This document shows positions 29,122 through 37,858 of a stretch of DNA of 64,000 bases, piece by piece. The stretch is from Rhodovulum kholense (GTDB taxonomy: Bacteria > Pseudomonadota > Alphaproteobacteria > Rhodobacterales > Rhodobacteraceae), in assembly GCF_003053725.1 (NCBI RefSeq), contig NZ_QAYC01000001.1, positions 372,001 to 436,000 on the forward strand, in the 5' to 3' direction. The notes beneath the pieces were generated by a model, which was not told the DNA's origin, did no database searches, and worked only from the letters and a program-made list of their open reading frames with translations. The stretch's first letter is position 1. Each line of letters begins with the position of its first letter. Position numbers and translations under genes: made by a program.

Positions 29122-30261
29122 ATGACCAATCCGCTCGATCTGCCCTTCGATACCGACGAGATGCTGGCGGGCCTGAAACCCTGGATCGAGACCGAAAGCC
29201 CGACCTTCGACGCGGCGGCGGTCAACCGGATGATGGACCTGGTCCAGCACGAGCTGGCCGCGCTGGGCGCGCGGGTCGAGCGCATTCCGGGCCGCTTGGG
29301 CCTTGGCGACAGCGTACGCGCGACGATGCCGCACCCGCGCGCGGGCGAGGGCGGGATCCTGCTCTTGGGCCATATGGACACCGTCCACCCCATCGGCACA
29401 CTCGAAAAGCTTCCGTTCCGGGTCGAGGGCGATGTCTGCTACGGCCCCGGGCTGATGGACATGAAGGGCGGCAACTACGTCTATCTGGACGCGCTGCGCA
29501 AGCTGCTGGCCGCGGGCGTCGAGACGCCGCTGCCGGTCACGGTCCTGTTCACCCCCGACGAGGAAATCGGCACCCCCTCGACCCGCGAGCTGATCGAGGC
29601 CGAGGCCCGGCGCCACAGGTTCGTCCTGGTGCCCGAACCCGCGCGTCCCGATGGCGGCGCGGTGATCGGCCGCTATGCCATCGCGCGGTTCAACCTGCAG
29701 ACGCGCGGCAAGCCCAGCCATGCGGGCTGGCAGCTGTCCGAAGGCCGCTCGGCGATTGCCGCGATGGCACGGAAGGTGGCCGAGATCGAGGGCATGACAA
29801 CCGATGACTGCACCTTTTCCGTCGGGGTCTTCCGTGCCGGCCAGTGGGTCAACTGCGTCTCGTCGGTCTGCGATGCCGAGGTGCTGACCATGGCCAAGAC
29901 CCAGGACCTGCTGGACGAGGGCGTGGCCAGGATGATGGCGCTCAACTCCGACGCGGGCGAGGTGGTGATGGAGGTCCGCCGCGGCGTGACGCGGCCGGTC
30001 TGGGAGCCCGACCAGCCCGGCACCATGGCGATGCTGGCGCTGGCGCAGGAGATCGCGGGCGAGATCGGGTTCGAGATCACCGGGGCCTCGGCGGGCGGCG
30101 GCTCGGACGGCAACTTCACCGGCGCGCTGGGCATTCCGACGCTCGATTCCATCGGGGTCTGCGGCAAGGATCTGCATACGCTGAACGAGCACATCCTGCT
30201 CGACAGCCTGGTCGAGCGGGCGAAGCTTGCCGCGGCCCTCTACTGCCGGCTCGGCGCATGA
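29122..30261 (+). CDS. M20 family metallopeptidase (carboxypeptidase G2-like)
   Basis: A 379-residue M20 peptidase of the CPG2/ArgE branch, different from the preceding M20 protein. Seen: GHMDTVHPIG near residues 84-93 (metal His and Asp), YGPGLMDMKGG (bridging Asp), TPDEEIGTPSTRE with the catalytic and metal Glu, and the dimerisation segment GKPSHAGWQLSEGRSA. CPG2-type enzymes remove C-terminal glutamate from N-acyl-glutamates. There is no signal peptide, so it is cytoplasmic. It overlaps the GGT gene by 4 bases. Confidence 0.88.
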   Translation: MTNPLDLPFDTDEMLAGLKPWIETESPTFDAAAVNRMMDLVQHELAALGARVERIPGRLGLGDSVRATMPHPRAGEGGILLLGHMDTVHPIGTLEKLPFRVEGDVCYGPGLMDMKGGNYVYLDALRKLLAAGVETPLPVTVLFTPDEEIGTPSTRELIEAEARRHRFVLVPEPARPDGGAVIGRYAIARFNLQTRGKPSHAGWQLSEGRSAIAAMARKVAEIEGMTTDDCTFSVGVFRAGQWVNCVSSVCDAEVLTMAKTQDLLDEGVARMMALNSDAGEVVMEVRRGVTRPVWEPDQPGTMAMLALAQEIAGEIGFEITGASAGGGSDGNFTGALGIPTLDSIGVCGKDLHTLNEHILLDSLVERAKLAAALYCRLGA

Positions 30262-31826
30262 TGTCCGCGGCCCTGTCGCGGACGATGGAGATCCGCAAGC
30301 ATGTGGTCGAAACCGACCGCGGCGTGGTCGCGGCCCAGCACCGCCAGGCGGCCGAGGCGGGGGCCGAGGCGCTGCGCGCGGGCGGCGACGCGGTCGATGC
30401 CGCCGTCGCCTGCAGCTTCGTGCTGGGGGTGCTGGAGCCCTGGATGTCCGGCCCCGCCGGGGGCGGCGCGGCGCTGCACTGGCGCGCCGATACCGGCCGT
30501 GCGCATGCGCTGAATTTCGGCATGCGCGCGCCCGCCGCCCTGCGCATCGAGGATTTCCGGCTGTCGGGCGAGGGCATCGCGGGCGATCTCTTTCCCTGGG
30601 ACCGGGTGGTCGAGGATCGCAACGTGCTGGGGGCAAAGGCGGTTGCGGTTCCGGCCCTTGTCGACGGGCTCGAGGCCGCGCATGGCCGCTGGGGTCGGCT
30701 GCCCTGGGCCGAGCTTGTCGCCCCGGCCATCGCCGAGGCGCGGCGCGGCCTCGCCATCGACTGGTATGCCGCCCTCATCATCGCCAGCGCCACCCGCGAT
30801 CTGGCCCGCGACCCGGACGCGGCGGCGCTGTTCCTGACCGACGGCCAATGGCCCCGGACCTTTTCCTGGGCCGCAGGCTCCGGCGACCGGCTGGATCAGT
30901 CGCGCATGGCCGACAGCCTCGACATCTTCGCGCGGGACGGGGCGAAGGCCCTGCATGGCGGCGATCTCGGCGCGGCCCTGGCGCGGGACGTTCAGGACAA
31001 GGGCGGCTATCTTGGCCTCGACGATCTGGCCCGCAACCGCGCGCGGTTCGAGACCCCGCTTGCCGTGCCCTATCGCGATGCGCTTTTCCATGTCATGCCG
31101 GGGCTGACCGCCGGTCCGACCTTCGCCCGGGCGATGGAGGATCTGGCAGCCGAGACCCTGTCCGGCCCCGACAGTGCCTGTCCCGCCTATGCCCGGGCAC
31201 TGATCGCCGCCTATCGCGACCGGCTGGGCGGGATGGGGGCCGATGGCGAAATCTCGGCCGCCCCCGGCTCGACGACGCATTTTTCCGTCATCGACCGCGC
31301 GGGCAACATGGTGGCGCATACCCAGACGCTGCTGTCGCTGTTCGGCGCGCGCGTGGTCTCGCCCGCGACCGGGTTGCTGCTGAACAACGGCATCATGTGG
31401 TTCGACCCGGTGCAGGGGCGCCCGAACTCGCTGGGTCCGGACCGGCCCTGTCTGATGAATGTCTGCCCCGCGCTCGGCCATGCGGGCGGCCGGCGGTTCG
31501 CCCTGGGGGCGGCGGGCGGGCGCAAGATCGTCGGTGCGGTGACCCAGCTTGCCTCCTTCCTCACCGATTTCGGGATGGATCTCGAGGCCGCCTTCGCGCG
31601 GCCCCGGATCGACGTCTCCGGCACCGACCGGATTATCGCCGACGACCGCATCCCGGGCACGACGCTTGACGAACTCCGGATGGTGGCCCCCGTCACCGTC
31701 ACCCGAAAATCGATCCTGCCTTACCCCTTCGCCTGTCCGTCCGGCGTCCTGCAGGTGGCCACGAGGCGGTCTGGCATGACCGAACCCACCAGCGCCTGGG
31801 GCGACGCCGTTGCCGAACAGGACTGA
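30258..31826 (+). CDS. Gamma-glutamyltransferase family protein
   Basis: A 522-residue Ntn-hydrolase. Seen: the N-terminal LRAGGDAVDAAVACSFVLGV typical of GGT, and the self-cleavage/catalytic site GSTTHFSVIDRAGNMVA, with Thr339 as the expected new N-terminus of the small subunit. It hydrolyses or transfers gamma-glutamyl groups. Unlike classical periplasmic GGT no signal peptide is present, so it is probably cytoplasmic and works on imported compounds. Start ATG overlaps the previous stop (ATGA). It is the last intact gene of the operon. Confidence 0.88.
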   Translation: MMSAALSRTMEIRKHVVETDRGVVAAQHRQAAEAGAEALRAGGDAVDAAVACSFVLGVLEPWMSGPAGGGAALHWRADTGRAHALNFGMRAPAALRIEDFRLSGEGIAGDLFPWDRVVEDRNVLGAKAVAVPALVDGLEAAHGRWGRLPWAELVAPAIAEARRGLAIDWYAALIIASATRDLARDPDAAALFLTDGQWPRTFSWAAGSGDRLDQSRMADSLDIFARDGAKALHGGDLGAALARDVQDKGGYLGLDDLARNRARFETPLAVPYRDALFHVMPGLTAGPTFARAMEDLAAETLSGPDSACPAYARALIAAYRDRLGGMGADGEISAAPGSTTHFSVIDRAGNMVAHTQTLLSLFGARVVSPATGLLLNNGIMWFDPVQGRPNSLGPDRPCLMNVCPALGHAGGRRFALGAAGGRKIVGAVTQLASFLTDFGMDLEAAFARPRIDVSGTDRIIADDRIPGTTLDELRMVAPVTVTRKSILPYPFACPSGVLQVATRRSGMTEPTSAWGDAVAEQD

Positions 31827-31852
31827 CCGGCCGTCCGCCAGGCGAGACTGAC

Positions 31853-32098
31853 ATATCCGATGCCACCGGCCTCGCCGATCTCGGCGCCCTCGAAGCCCGC
31901 CGCCTGATCGGCCGCGGCAAGCCGTCCGCGGAAGAACGGGCGCGGGCCTGCATCGCCCGGACCGATGCCATCGATCCCGAGGTGGACGCGGTCGTCTTGC
32001 GCCAGGTCGACGGGCAGGTCGATGCGGACCGCACGGCCGGGCGTCCGCTCTGTGCGCCGCACGGGCGTCCGGTGCCCATCGAGGGCATGAACGTTGTC
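31853..32098 (+). pseudogene. Amidase N-terminal remnant
   Basis: In the frame beginning at 31853 the DNA reads like the first 80 residues of an amidase-signature protein: LGALEARRLIGRGKPSAEER, then ACIARTDAIDPEVDAVVL, then a decayed HGRPVPIEGMNVVAGR where amidases have HGVPVxxKDxxDTAG. The position where a start ATG would be is ATA, with AGGCGAG seven bases upstream. The catalytic region is missing. It sits 26 bases after the GGT stop in operon orientation, so it was probably the last operon gene. The exact 3' boundary is uncertain. Confidence 0.55.
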
Positions 32099-32360
32099 GC
32101 GGGCCGGAACGGGCAATGGCCCGACCGGCCCCTGCGCTGGCACAAGCCGCGGCGGGTCCTCGCCTGCGCCCATGACGATCTGTTCCACCCGGCCGTGCCC
32201 GACGCATTGGTCGGCCGGGTGTCCGCCGTTCAGGCGCCTCGCCCCCGCCCGCGTCTCAGGTGGAGACGAAGCGAGCGGAGCGCATGCGGGCGCGCACGGC
32301 ATGCGCGACCCGTGTCAGGCGGCGGGCGTGGCCTTCTTCTTCAAGCCGTGGGGTGAACGG
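32099..32360 (+). pseudogene. DUF5131 (phage Gp37/Gp68-like) remnant, frameshifted
   Basis: Continuing the same frame, RPLRWHKPRRV then HDDLFHPAVPDALVGRVSAV (about 32129-32229) matches the middle of DUF5131 proteins. The match then moves to a different frame (about 32232-32357): VSGGDEASG, then MRDPCQAAGVAFFFKPWGE, the C-terminal motif of the family. The long stretch normally between these parts is absent. So this is a deleted and frameshifted copy joined to the amidase remnant. Family assignment is from memory of the motif, not a search. Confidence 0.5.
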
Positions 32361-32756
32361 GATCTGCGTCGCGGCTTTTCCTGCCCCCACTGTCTCTGGA
32401 AGGATGGATGGCATCATTTGACCCTGAGGGCTCGATGCGCCGCATGGACAAGCGCGCCGCCGGTCGCTGCTCGACGGCAGAAGCCGGGATGAATGGCGGA
32501 AGGAAGCGATGACTGACCGCGCTCCGCACCCCATCTGCGTCCGACTGCGGGATCCAGAGGCGATGTTCGGCGTCGGCCGAACGGCCTGCCATCGTGATCC
32601 TCAAGCGCCGGAACATCGGGCCGATCCGCCGGAAGGATCCAACACTGGCATGAGGTCCGCAACCAATGACAGCGGGCGGATAGGCCAGGGTGCATGCTGG
32701 CGGGGCACATCGCCAGATTTGCAATGGCCAGATTTCGCAATGGAACCGATCTATTC
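32361..32756. other. Gene-poor stretch before tRNA-Arg
   Basis: No credible gene, no transposase and no clear inverted or direct repeats were seen. Short open frames here lack recognisable similarity. The stretch connects the gene remnants to the 3' end of the tRNA gene and fits degraded DNA at a tRNA-associated insertion site (inference). Confidence 0.4.
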
Positions 32757-32833
32757 TGGCGCACCCGACAGGATTCGAACCTGTGACCTTCGCCTTCGGA
32801 GGGCGACACTCTATCCAGCTGAGCTACGGGTGC
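32757..32833 (-). tRNA. tRNA-Arg, anticodon CCG
   Basis: The minus strand gives a full cloverleaf: acceptor GCACCCG pairing with CGGGTGC, D arm GCTC...GAGT, anticodon stem TCGCC/GGCGA around loop CTCCGAA (anticodon CCG, reading CGG), and T arm ACAGG-TTCGAAT-CCTGT. The 3' CCA is encoded (32757-32759). The flank beyond its 3' end (below 32757) is the scarred region with gene remnants. Confidence 0.97.
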
Positions 32834-33048
32834 GTCGTCCGGTCTTTTAGCGTGGCCCCGCAGAGGACGCAATGACCGAAGCGCAGCTTTTGGGCAGTCT
32901 TTTCGTCGATCCTCGGCGACGGCTCGATGGCCCGGCCCGGGGGGCGACGGGCGCCCAAGCTGCCCCCGACGATGGTCCGGAGATTTCGACCCGTGCGGCC
33001 GGGCAGGGGACCGCGGGCGGTGACGACATGCCCGCGCGGGCCGCAGCT

Positions 33049-33438
33049 CTAGACCATCAGGCCGCGGGAGCGGAGCACCTCGGCGACGGTCAGGGCGGTG
33101 AATTCCGTCTTCGTCCAGATCGCGACGACATTGGCCGCCTCGGCCTTGGCGCTCATGAAGGGCGAGGGCCAGTCGCTGACCATGACCACCGGGATCTGGC
33201 TCCAGCCGCGGTGTGCGGACAGCTCCAGAGCGAAATTCGCGCCCTTCCCGTCGGGAAGGGAATTGTCGAGAAAGATGATCGAGATCGGCTCCTCGTAAAG
33301 GCATTGTCGTGCCTCGGCGAGGGTGGCGGCGAAGCGCACCTGAAGCGACTTGTCAATGGCGGCGAGTTTCCGCTGCATGATCATCCGGTCGAAATCCGTA
33401 TCCTCGACGACGAGGCAGATGGGTGCGGACTGAGTCAT
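33049..33438 (-). CDS. CheY-like response regulator receiver protein
   Basis: A 129-residue stand-alone receiver domain. Seen: the acidic pair in VVEDTDFDRM near residues 11-20, the phosphoacceptor Asp57 in IIFLDNSLPDGKGANF, VVMVSDWPS near strand 4, and a Lys in IWTKTEF near strand 5. There is no output domain, so it works by protein contact. The start at 33438 was chosen because the receiver fold begins there; an in-frame ATG at 33498 is the alternative. No histidine kinase is encoded nearby. Confidence 0.88.
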   Translation of the reverse strand: MTQSAPICLVVEDTDFDRMIMQRKLAAIDKSLQVRFAATLAEARQCLYEEPISIIFLDNSLPDGKGANFALELSAHRGWSQIPVVMVSDWPSPFMSAKAEAANVVAIWTKTEFTALTVAEVLRSRGLMV

Positions 33439-33861
33439 CCTGTCGGCCCCTTGTGGCGTTGGTCTCGATGCGGGCGTGTATTCTGGTTTCGTGAGCATCT
33501 CTGGTCTCGTGAAATGGAACGACGCCGCCCGACCCCCGCATGGAGGCTGACGTTAGGGAAAGCATACTCGAAAATGCCGCAGCGTCGCAGGAACAAATCA
33601 TGAAAATACAACCGATCGTCGCAAGATCCGACAAGCCTTTGAAATGCGGGTCCGTCACGCGTTTCGCCCGACAGGCCTTGTGCCCGGTCGGAGCCGCCGC
33701 AAACGGGCGGGGACCCCGGTCCGGGAGGCGGCCTTTCGGCCCGGGCGCGGAGCGGCCTGCACGCGCCGATCGGCCTGAGGCGAATTGTCCCAATGGCGTA
33801 GACAAACGCACATGTCGTCCCCAGACTGACCCGGCACACGACCGTTCCCATGGAAAGAGCC
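33439..33861. other. Intergenic region, receiver gene / LIV importer
   Basis: A 423-base gap between divergent genes. It contains an AT-richer part around 33550-33660 that may hold promoters, but I see no gene, no strong dyad and no repeat that I can support. Confidence 0.4.
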
Positions 33862-35163
33862 ATGCCCGTGACCAAGACCGATGCCGGCCCCCGGAGCCCC
33901 GCCCGCCGCTCCGCGATCAAGACGCTTGCCGCCGCCGCTGCCGGCACCGCGAGCCTGCCGCTCTGGGCGCGCTATGCCGGCGCCCAAAGCGCTGCGCCGA
34001 TCCGGATCGGGTTCCAGATGCATGCGACCGGCATCGGCGCCGCCTATGGCCGCTGGTACGACCGCACCACCCGGGCCGCGCTGCGGCTGATCAACGAGGC
34101 GGGCGGCATCAACGGGCGGCCGGTCGAGCTGGTCACCGAGGATGACGGCACCGATCCCAAGCGCGGCGCCGAGGTGGTCGAGAAATTCGCCAGCCTGCAC
34201 CGCTGCGATGTCGGTTATGGCACGCTTTTCAGCCATGTGGTGATGGGCTCGGCGCCCCGCGCGGGCGAGCTGAAGCTGCCCTATTTCGTGGTCTCCGAAG
34301 GCCATCACGTGGCCTCGGGCGCGCTCAACCGCTGGACCCTGCAGCCCGGCATCACCGATGTGAAAAGCCAGGTTCTGGCGATGGCGCCCTTCGTGCGCGA
34401 AAACCTCGGGCGCAAGGTCACGATGATCTTCCCCGACTACGCCTTCGGCCACGACCATCGCGACTTCTTCAGCCAAGCGATCGAGGCCCAGGGCGGCGAG
34501 GTGGTGGCCAAGCTGGCGATCCCGCCCACCGAAACCTCCTTTACCAAGTATTTCGCCAAGATCCCGCGCGAGACCGAGGTGATCTACCACGTCATGGTCG
34601 GCCCCTCGGTCCTGACCTTCGTCAAGGAGATGGGCGAATTCTTCGGCCCGTCGCGGCCCGAGATCTTCGGCTTCATCGACAGCCTCGAGTCGGTCGATCT
34701 GCAAAGCCCGGGGCTCGACTTCCTCGAGGGCACCTATTTCTGGGAGGGCATGCCCCGCTACGTCCAGCCCGACCAGACCGAGTTCGACCGCCATTACCGC
34801 GCGGCCATCGGCATCGACGAGAACGGCGCGCTGGCCGCCGATCCGTCCGATGTTTCGGCCTATGCCCACATGTTCGGCTGCTGGGAGACGCTTTACGTCA
34901 TCAAGGCCGGGATGGAGGCCTGCGGCTATCGCGGCCCCGACGACCGCGCGGCGCTGGTCGAGGCGGTCGAGGCGATGACCGAGATGCCGCTGTCGAACGA
35001 CCACCCGCAGGGCGCCAAGCTCTTCAACGGGCGGACGCACCAGGTCTTCGGACCGCAATACATCTCGAAGGTCGAGAACGGGCGGCTGGTCGTGCAGGCG
35101 GAAACCCCGATCGAGGCCGGGTTCTATCCCGACGAGGTCGACTACACGACCCAATCGCTCTAG
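33862..35163 (+). CDS. Branched-chain amino acid-type ABC transporter binding protein
   Basis: A 433-residue periplasmic binding protein of the LivK/AmiC type (Peripla_BP_6). The signal region ARRSAIKTLAAAAAGTASL has a twin-arginine pattern, so Tat export is possible. Mature motifs include IRIGFQMHATGIGAAYG, LINEAGGINGRPVELVTED and FPDYAFGHDHRDFF. The ATG at 33862 follows GGAAAGAG; an earlier in-frame ATG at 33850 overlaps this ribosome site. It heads a LIV operon. The ligand may be an amino acid, amide or related compound. Confidence 0.9.
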   Translation: MPVTKTDAGPRSPARRSAIKTLAAAAAGTASLPLWARYAGAQSAAPIRIGFQMHATGIGAAYGRWYDRTTRAALRLINEAGGINGRPVELVTEDDGTDPKRGAEVVEKFASLHRCDVGYGTLFSHVVMGSAPRAGELKLPYFVVSEGHHVASGALNRWTLQPGITDVKSQVLAMAPFVRENLGRKVTMIFPDYAFGHDHRDFFSQAIEAQGGEVVAKLAIPPTETSFTKYFAKIPRETEVIYHVMVGPSVLTFVKEMGEFFGPSRPEIFGFIDSLESVDLQSPGLDFLEGTYFWEGMPRYVQPDQTEFDRHYRAAIGIDENGALAADPSDVSAYAHMFGCWETLYVIKAGMEACGYRGPDDRAALVEAVEAMTEMPLSNDHPQGAKLFNGRTHQVFGPQYISKVENGRLVVQAETPIEAGFYPDEVDYTTQSL

Positions 35164-35232
35164 GCAGGGTCCCGGAGCGCGCGCGCCGAGGCCCGGGTCC
35201 GGGCGCGGTCGCGCGTGCCGCTTGTCCTTACG

Positions 35233-35255
35233 GGGCCGGGTTCTGAGCCCGGCCC
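35233..35255 (+). terminator. Hairpin between binding protein and permease genes
   Basis: GGGCCGGG (35233-35240) and CCCGGCCC (35248-35255) form a perfect 8-bp stem with a 7-base loop, 20 bases before the permease start. Same arrangement as in the two peptide importer operons. Confidence 0.6.
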
Positions 35256-35274
35256 ATCCCGACCCGGAGCGCCC

Positions 35275-36198
35275 ATGGAATTCGGCCCCCATCTGATGCT
35301 TGCCGTGCTGGAGGGCGCGGTCACCGCGGCCGTGCTGGCGCTGATGGCCTCGGGGCTCAGCCTCGTCTTCGGGGTGATGCGCGTCGTCAATGTCGCCCAT
35401 GGCCAGTTCTTCATGCTGGGCGCGGTGCTGGCCTGGGCGGTGTCCTCGGCGCTGGGGGGCGGGGCCGTGGGCTTTGTCGCGGCACTCCTGCTGGCGCCGG
35501 TCATCGCCGGGGCGCTGGCGGTCGCGGCCGACCTGACCGTGCTCAAGCGCGTGGGCTACGACCCCGAACGGACCATCGTCGCCACCATCGGGCTGCTCTA
35601 TATCCTGCAGCAGGCCGCGCTGATGACCTATGGCCCCGAGGCGCGCCCCGTGGCGCCGCCCTTCAACGACCGCCTCGCGCTGCCCTGGATCGAATTCGGC
35701 CCGGAGGGACCTGGGCTGATCTGGCCCTGGGGGTTGTCGATCACCTCTTACAAGCTCTTCGTGATGGGGGCCGCTGCGGCGGTGCTGGCCGGGCTCTGGG
35801 CGCTGATGACCCGGACCGGGATTGGCCTCGTGATGCGGGCGACCCAGCTGGACCGCGAGACCGCGCAGGCCTTCGGCATTCCGGTCGAACGGGTCTATGC
35901 CGGGGTCTTCGGGCTGGGGGCGGCGCTGGCCGCCCTTGCGGGCGTGCTGATCGTGCCGATCCAGCAGGCGCATTACCTGATGGGGGGCGACGCGCTTCTG
36001 CTGTCCTTCATCGTGGTCATCATCGGCGGGCTTGGCAGCCTTGGCGGCACGGTGATCGCGGCGCTGCTGATCGGGCTGTCCGACGGCATCGTCTCGGTCT
36101 TCTTCTCGCCGACGCTGGCCAAGATCCTCGCCACGCTGCTGGTGGCGCTGGTGCTGGTCTTCCGGCCCGAGGGCTTGATGGGCAAGGCCGCGCGATGA
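35275..36198 (+). CDS. ABC transporter permease, LivH type
   Basis: A 307-residue inner-membrane permease. Seen: GLSLVFGVMRVVNVAHGQFFMLGA near residues 22-45 and the conserved loop TQLDRETAQAFGIPVERVY near 190-208, followed by SFIVVIIGGLGSLGGTVIAALLIG. These are LivH family hallmarks. The ATG at 35275 gives the family start; the frame opens 20 codons earlier. The stop overlaps the LivM-type start (ATGA at 36195-36198). Confidence 0.92.
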   Translation: MEFGPHLMLAVLEGAVTAAVLALMASGLSLVFGVMRVVNVAHGQFFMLGAVLAWAVSSALGGGAVGFVAALLLAPVIAGALAVAADLTVLKRVGYDPERTIVATIGLLYILQQAALMTYGPEARPVAPPFNDRLALPWIEFGPEGPGLIWPWGLSITSYKLFVMGAAAAVLAGLWALMTRTGIGLVMRATQLDRETAQAFGIPVERVYAGVFGLGAALAALAGVLIVPIQQAHYLMGGDALLLSFIVVIIGGLGSLGGTVIAALLIGLSDGIVSVFFSPTLAKILATLLVALVLVFRPEGLMGKAAR

Positions 36199-37136
36199 GG
36201 GGCGGGCGCCTCATCGGGCTGCATCTGGGGCTGGTCGCGGTCCTTTTTGCGCTGAATTTCGTCCTGCCCGCCTACAGCCATGGCACCGTCGCCCGGGTGA
36301 TGGTGCTGGCGACCTATGCGATGGGCTACAACATCCTCTTCGGCTATACCGGGCTCCTGAGCCTCGGCCATGCGATGTTCTTTGCGGCGGGCATGTACGG
36401 GCTTGCGATGCCGATGACGCATCTGGGCCTTGGCGCCGGGCCTGCGCTTCTGACCGGCATCGGTTCTGCGGCGGTCCTGTCGCTGGGCGTGGGTCTCTTG
36501 GCGCTGCGCACCAGGGGTGTGGCCTTCATGATCGTGACGCTGATGTTTTCGCAGGCGGCCTGGCTGACGATCCTGCTTGCGGGGCGCTGGACAAGGGGCG
36601 ACGAGGGCGTGGTGATCCCGCAGGCCGACCGGATGCTGCTGGGGCTCGACCTCTCCGACCCCTCCACCCGCTATCTGGCGGCGCTTGCGCTGTTCTCGGC
36701 GGTCCTTTTCGGCACGCTCTGGCTGGTCCGCCAGCCGATCGGCCGGGTACTGGTCGCGATCCGCGAGAACGAGGACCGGGCCGAGCTTCTGGGCTATGAC
36801 ACCTTCCGCCACAAGCTGGGCGCGGTCGTGCTGTCGGGCACGGTGTCGGGGGCGGCCGGCGCGGCCTACGGGCTTTTCTTCGGCTATGCCGGGGCCAGCT
36901 TCGCCGAAACGCACTATTCGATCTTCCCGCTGCTCTGGGTCCTGCTGGGCGGCGCGGGCACGGTGATCGGGCCGTTTCTCGGCACGCTCTTCATGTTCTA
37001 CCTGATCGACCTCACCTCGGGGCTGACGCCCGCCTACATGCTGGTCGCGGGCGTGGCGCTGGTTCTGTTGACCCTCTTCGCCCCGCAGGGCCTGGCGGGC
37101 GAGATCCGGCGCCGCTGGTGGCGGGGCCTGCCATGA
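36195..37136 (+). CDS. ABC transporter permease, LivM type
   Basis: A 313-residue inner-membrane permease. Seen: NILFGYTGLLSLGHAMFFAAGMYG near residues 45-68, the cytoplasmic loop VAIRENEDRAELLGYDTFRHKL near 187-208, and a C-terminal GAGTVIGPFLGTLFMFYL. It overlaps both neighbours by 4 bases. Confidence 0.92.
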   Translation: MRGGRLIGLHLGLVAVLFALNFVLPAYSHGTVARVMVLATYAMGYNILFGYTGLLSLGHAMFFAAGMYGLAMPMTHLGLGAGPALLTGIGSAAVLSLGVGLLALRTRGVAFMIVTLMFSQAAWLTILLAGRWTRGDEGVVIPQADRMLLGLDLSDPSTRYLAALALFSAVLFGTLWLVRQPIGRVLVAIRENEDRAELLGYDTFRHKLGAVVLSGTVSGAAGAAYGLFFGYAGASFAETHYSIFPLLWVLLGGAGTVIGPFLGTLFMFYLIDLTSGLTPAYMLVAGVALVLLTLFAPQGLAGEIRRRWWRGLP

Positions 37137-37858
37137 GCGCGCTGCTCTCGACCCGGGCGCTCTCGCGCAGCTTCGGCGGGCTGCGCGCCGTCCATGAGGT
37201 CGATCTGGACCTCGGCCCCGGCGAGGTGCGCGCGCTGATCGGGCCCAATGGCGCGGGCAAGACCACCTTCGTGTCGATGCTGATCGGCCGGGTCGCGCCC
37301 TCCTCGGGGCGCGTCCTCTTCGACGGGCAGGACATCACCCGGCGGCCCGCCCATGCCCGGGTGCGGCTGGGGCTGGCCTATACCTTTCAGATCACCTCGG
37401 TCTTCGCCCGGCTTCCGGTCGCCGAGAACGTGGCGCTGGCCGCCCGCCGCAGGCTGGGTCGCGACCGTGCCGCCGTCGCGGCCGAGGTCGCGCGCACGCT
37501 CGGCCGGGTCGGGCTGACGGGCCGCGAGAAGATCGCGGCGGCCGATCTGAGTTATGGCCACCAGCGGCTTCTGGAACTGGCCATGGGGCTGGCGCAGGCG
37601 CCGCGCCTGCTGATCCTGGACGAGCCGACGCAAGGCTTGTCCGAGCCCGAGATCGAGACCTTCAAGGCGCTGGTCCGCACCCTCGCGGGCGAGACCGCGA
37701 TCCTGCTGATCGAACATAACATGGGCGTCGTGATGGAGCTGGCCGACCGCATCACCGTGCTCGATGCGGGGGTCGTGCTGGCCGAGGGCGCGCCCGCCGC
37801 GATCCGGGCCGATGCGCGGGTGCAGGCCGCCTATCTGGGAACCGCCGCCGATGCTTGA
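37133..37858 (+). CDS. ABC transporter ATPase, LivG type
   Basis: A 241-residue ABC ATPase. Walker A GPNGAGKTT near residues 38-46, the TFQITSVFARLPVAENVALA segment typical of LivG, signature LSYGHQRLLELAMGLAQ (a YGHQR variant of SGGQ common in this family) and Walker B LLILDEPTQGLS. Start overlaps the LivM-type stop by 4 bases; the LivF-type start lies 8 bases inside its 3' end. Confidence 0.92.
   Translation: MSALLSTRALSRSFGGLRAVHEVDLDLGPGEVRALIGPNGAGKTTFVSMLIGRVAPSSGRVLFDGQDITRRPAHARVRLGLAYTFQITSVFARLPVAENVALAARRRLGRDRAAVAAEVARTLGRVGLTGREKIAAADLSYGHQRLLELAMGLAQAPRLLILDEPTQGLSEPEIETFKALVRTLAGETAILLIEHNMGVVMELADRITVLDAGVVLAEGAPAAIRADARVQAAYLGTAADA

Noticed and set aside
32361..32756. Possible transposase or integrase remnant near tRNA-Arg
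   Set aside because: I looked for inverted repeats, DDE or tyrosine recombinase motifs and tRNA 3' end duplications and found none.
33540..34145. Open frame overlapping the LIV binding protein start
   Set aside because: Out of frame with the binding protein and low-complexity Arg/Pro composition after the first 30 codons.
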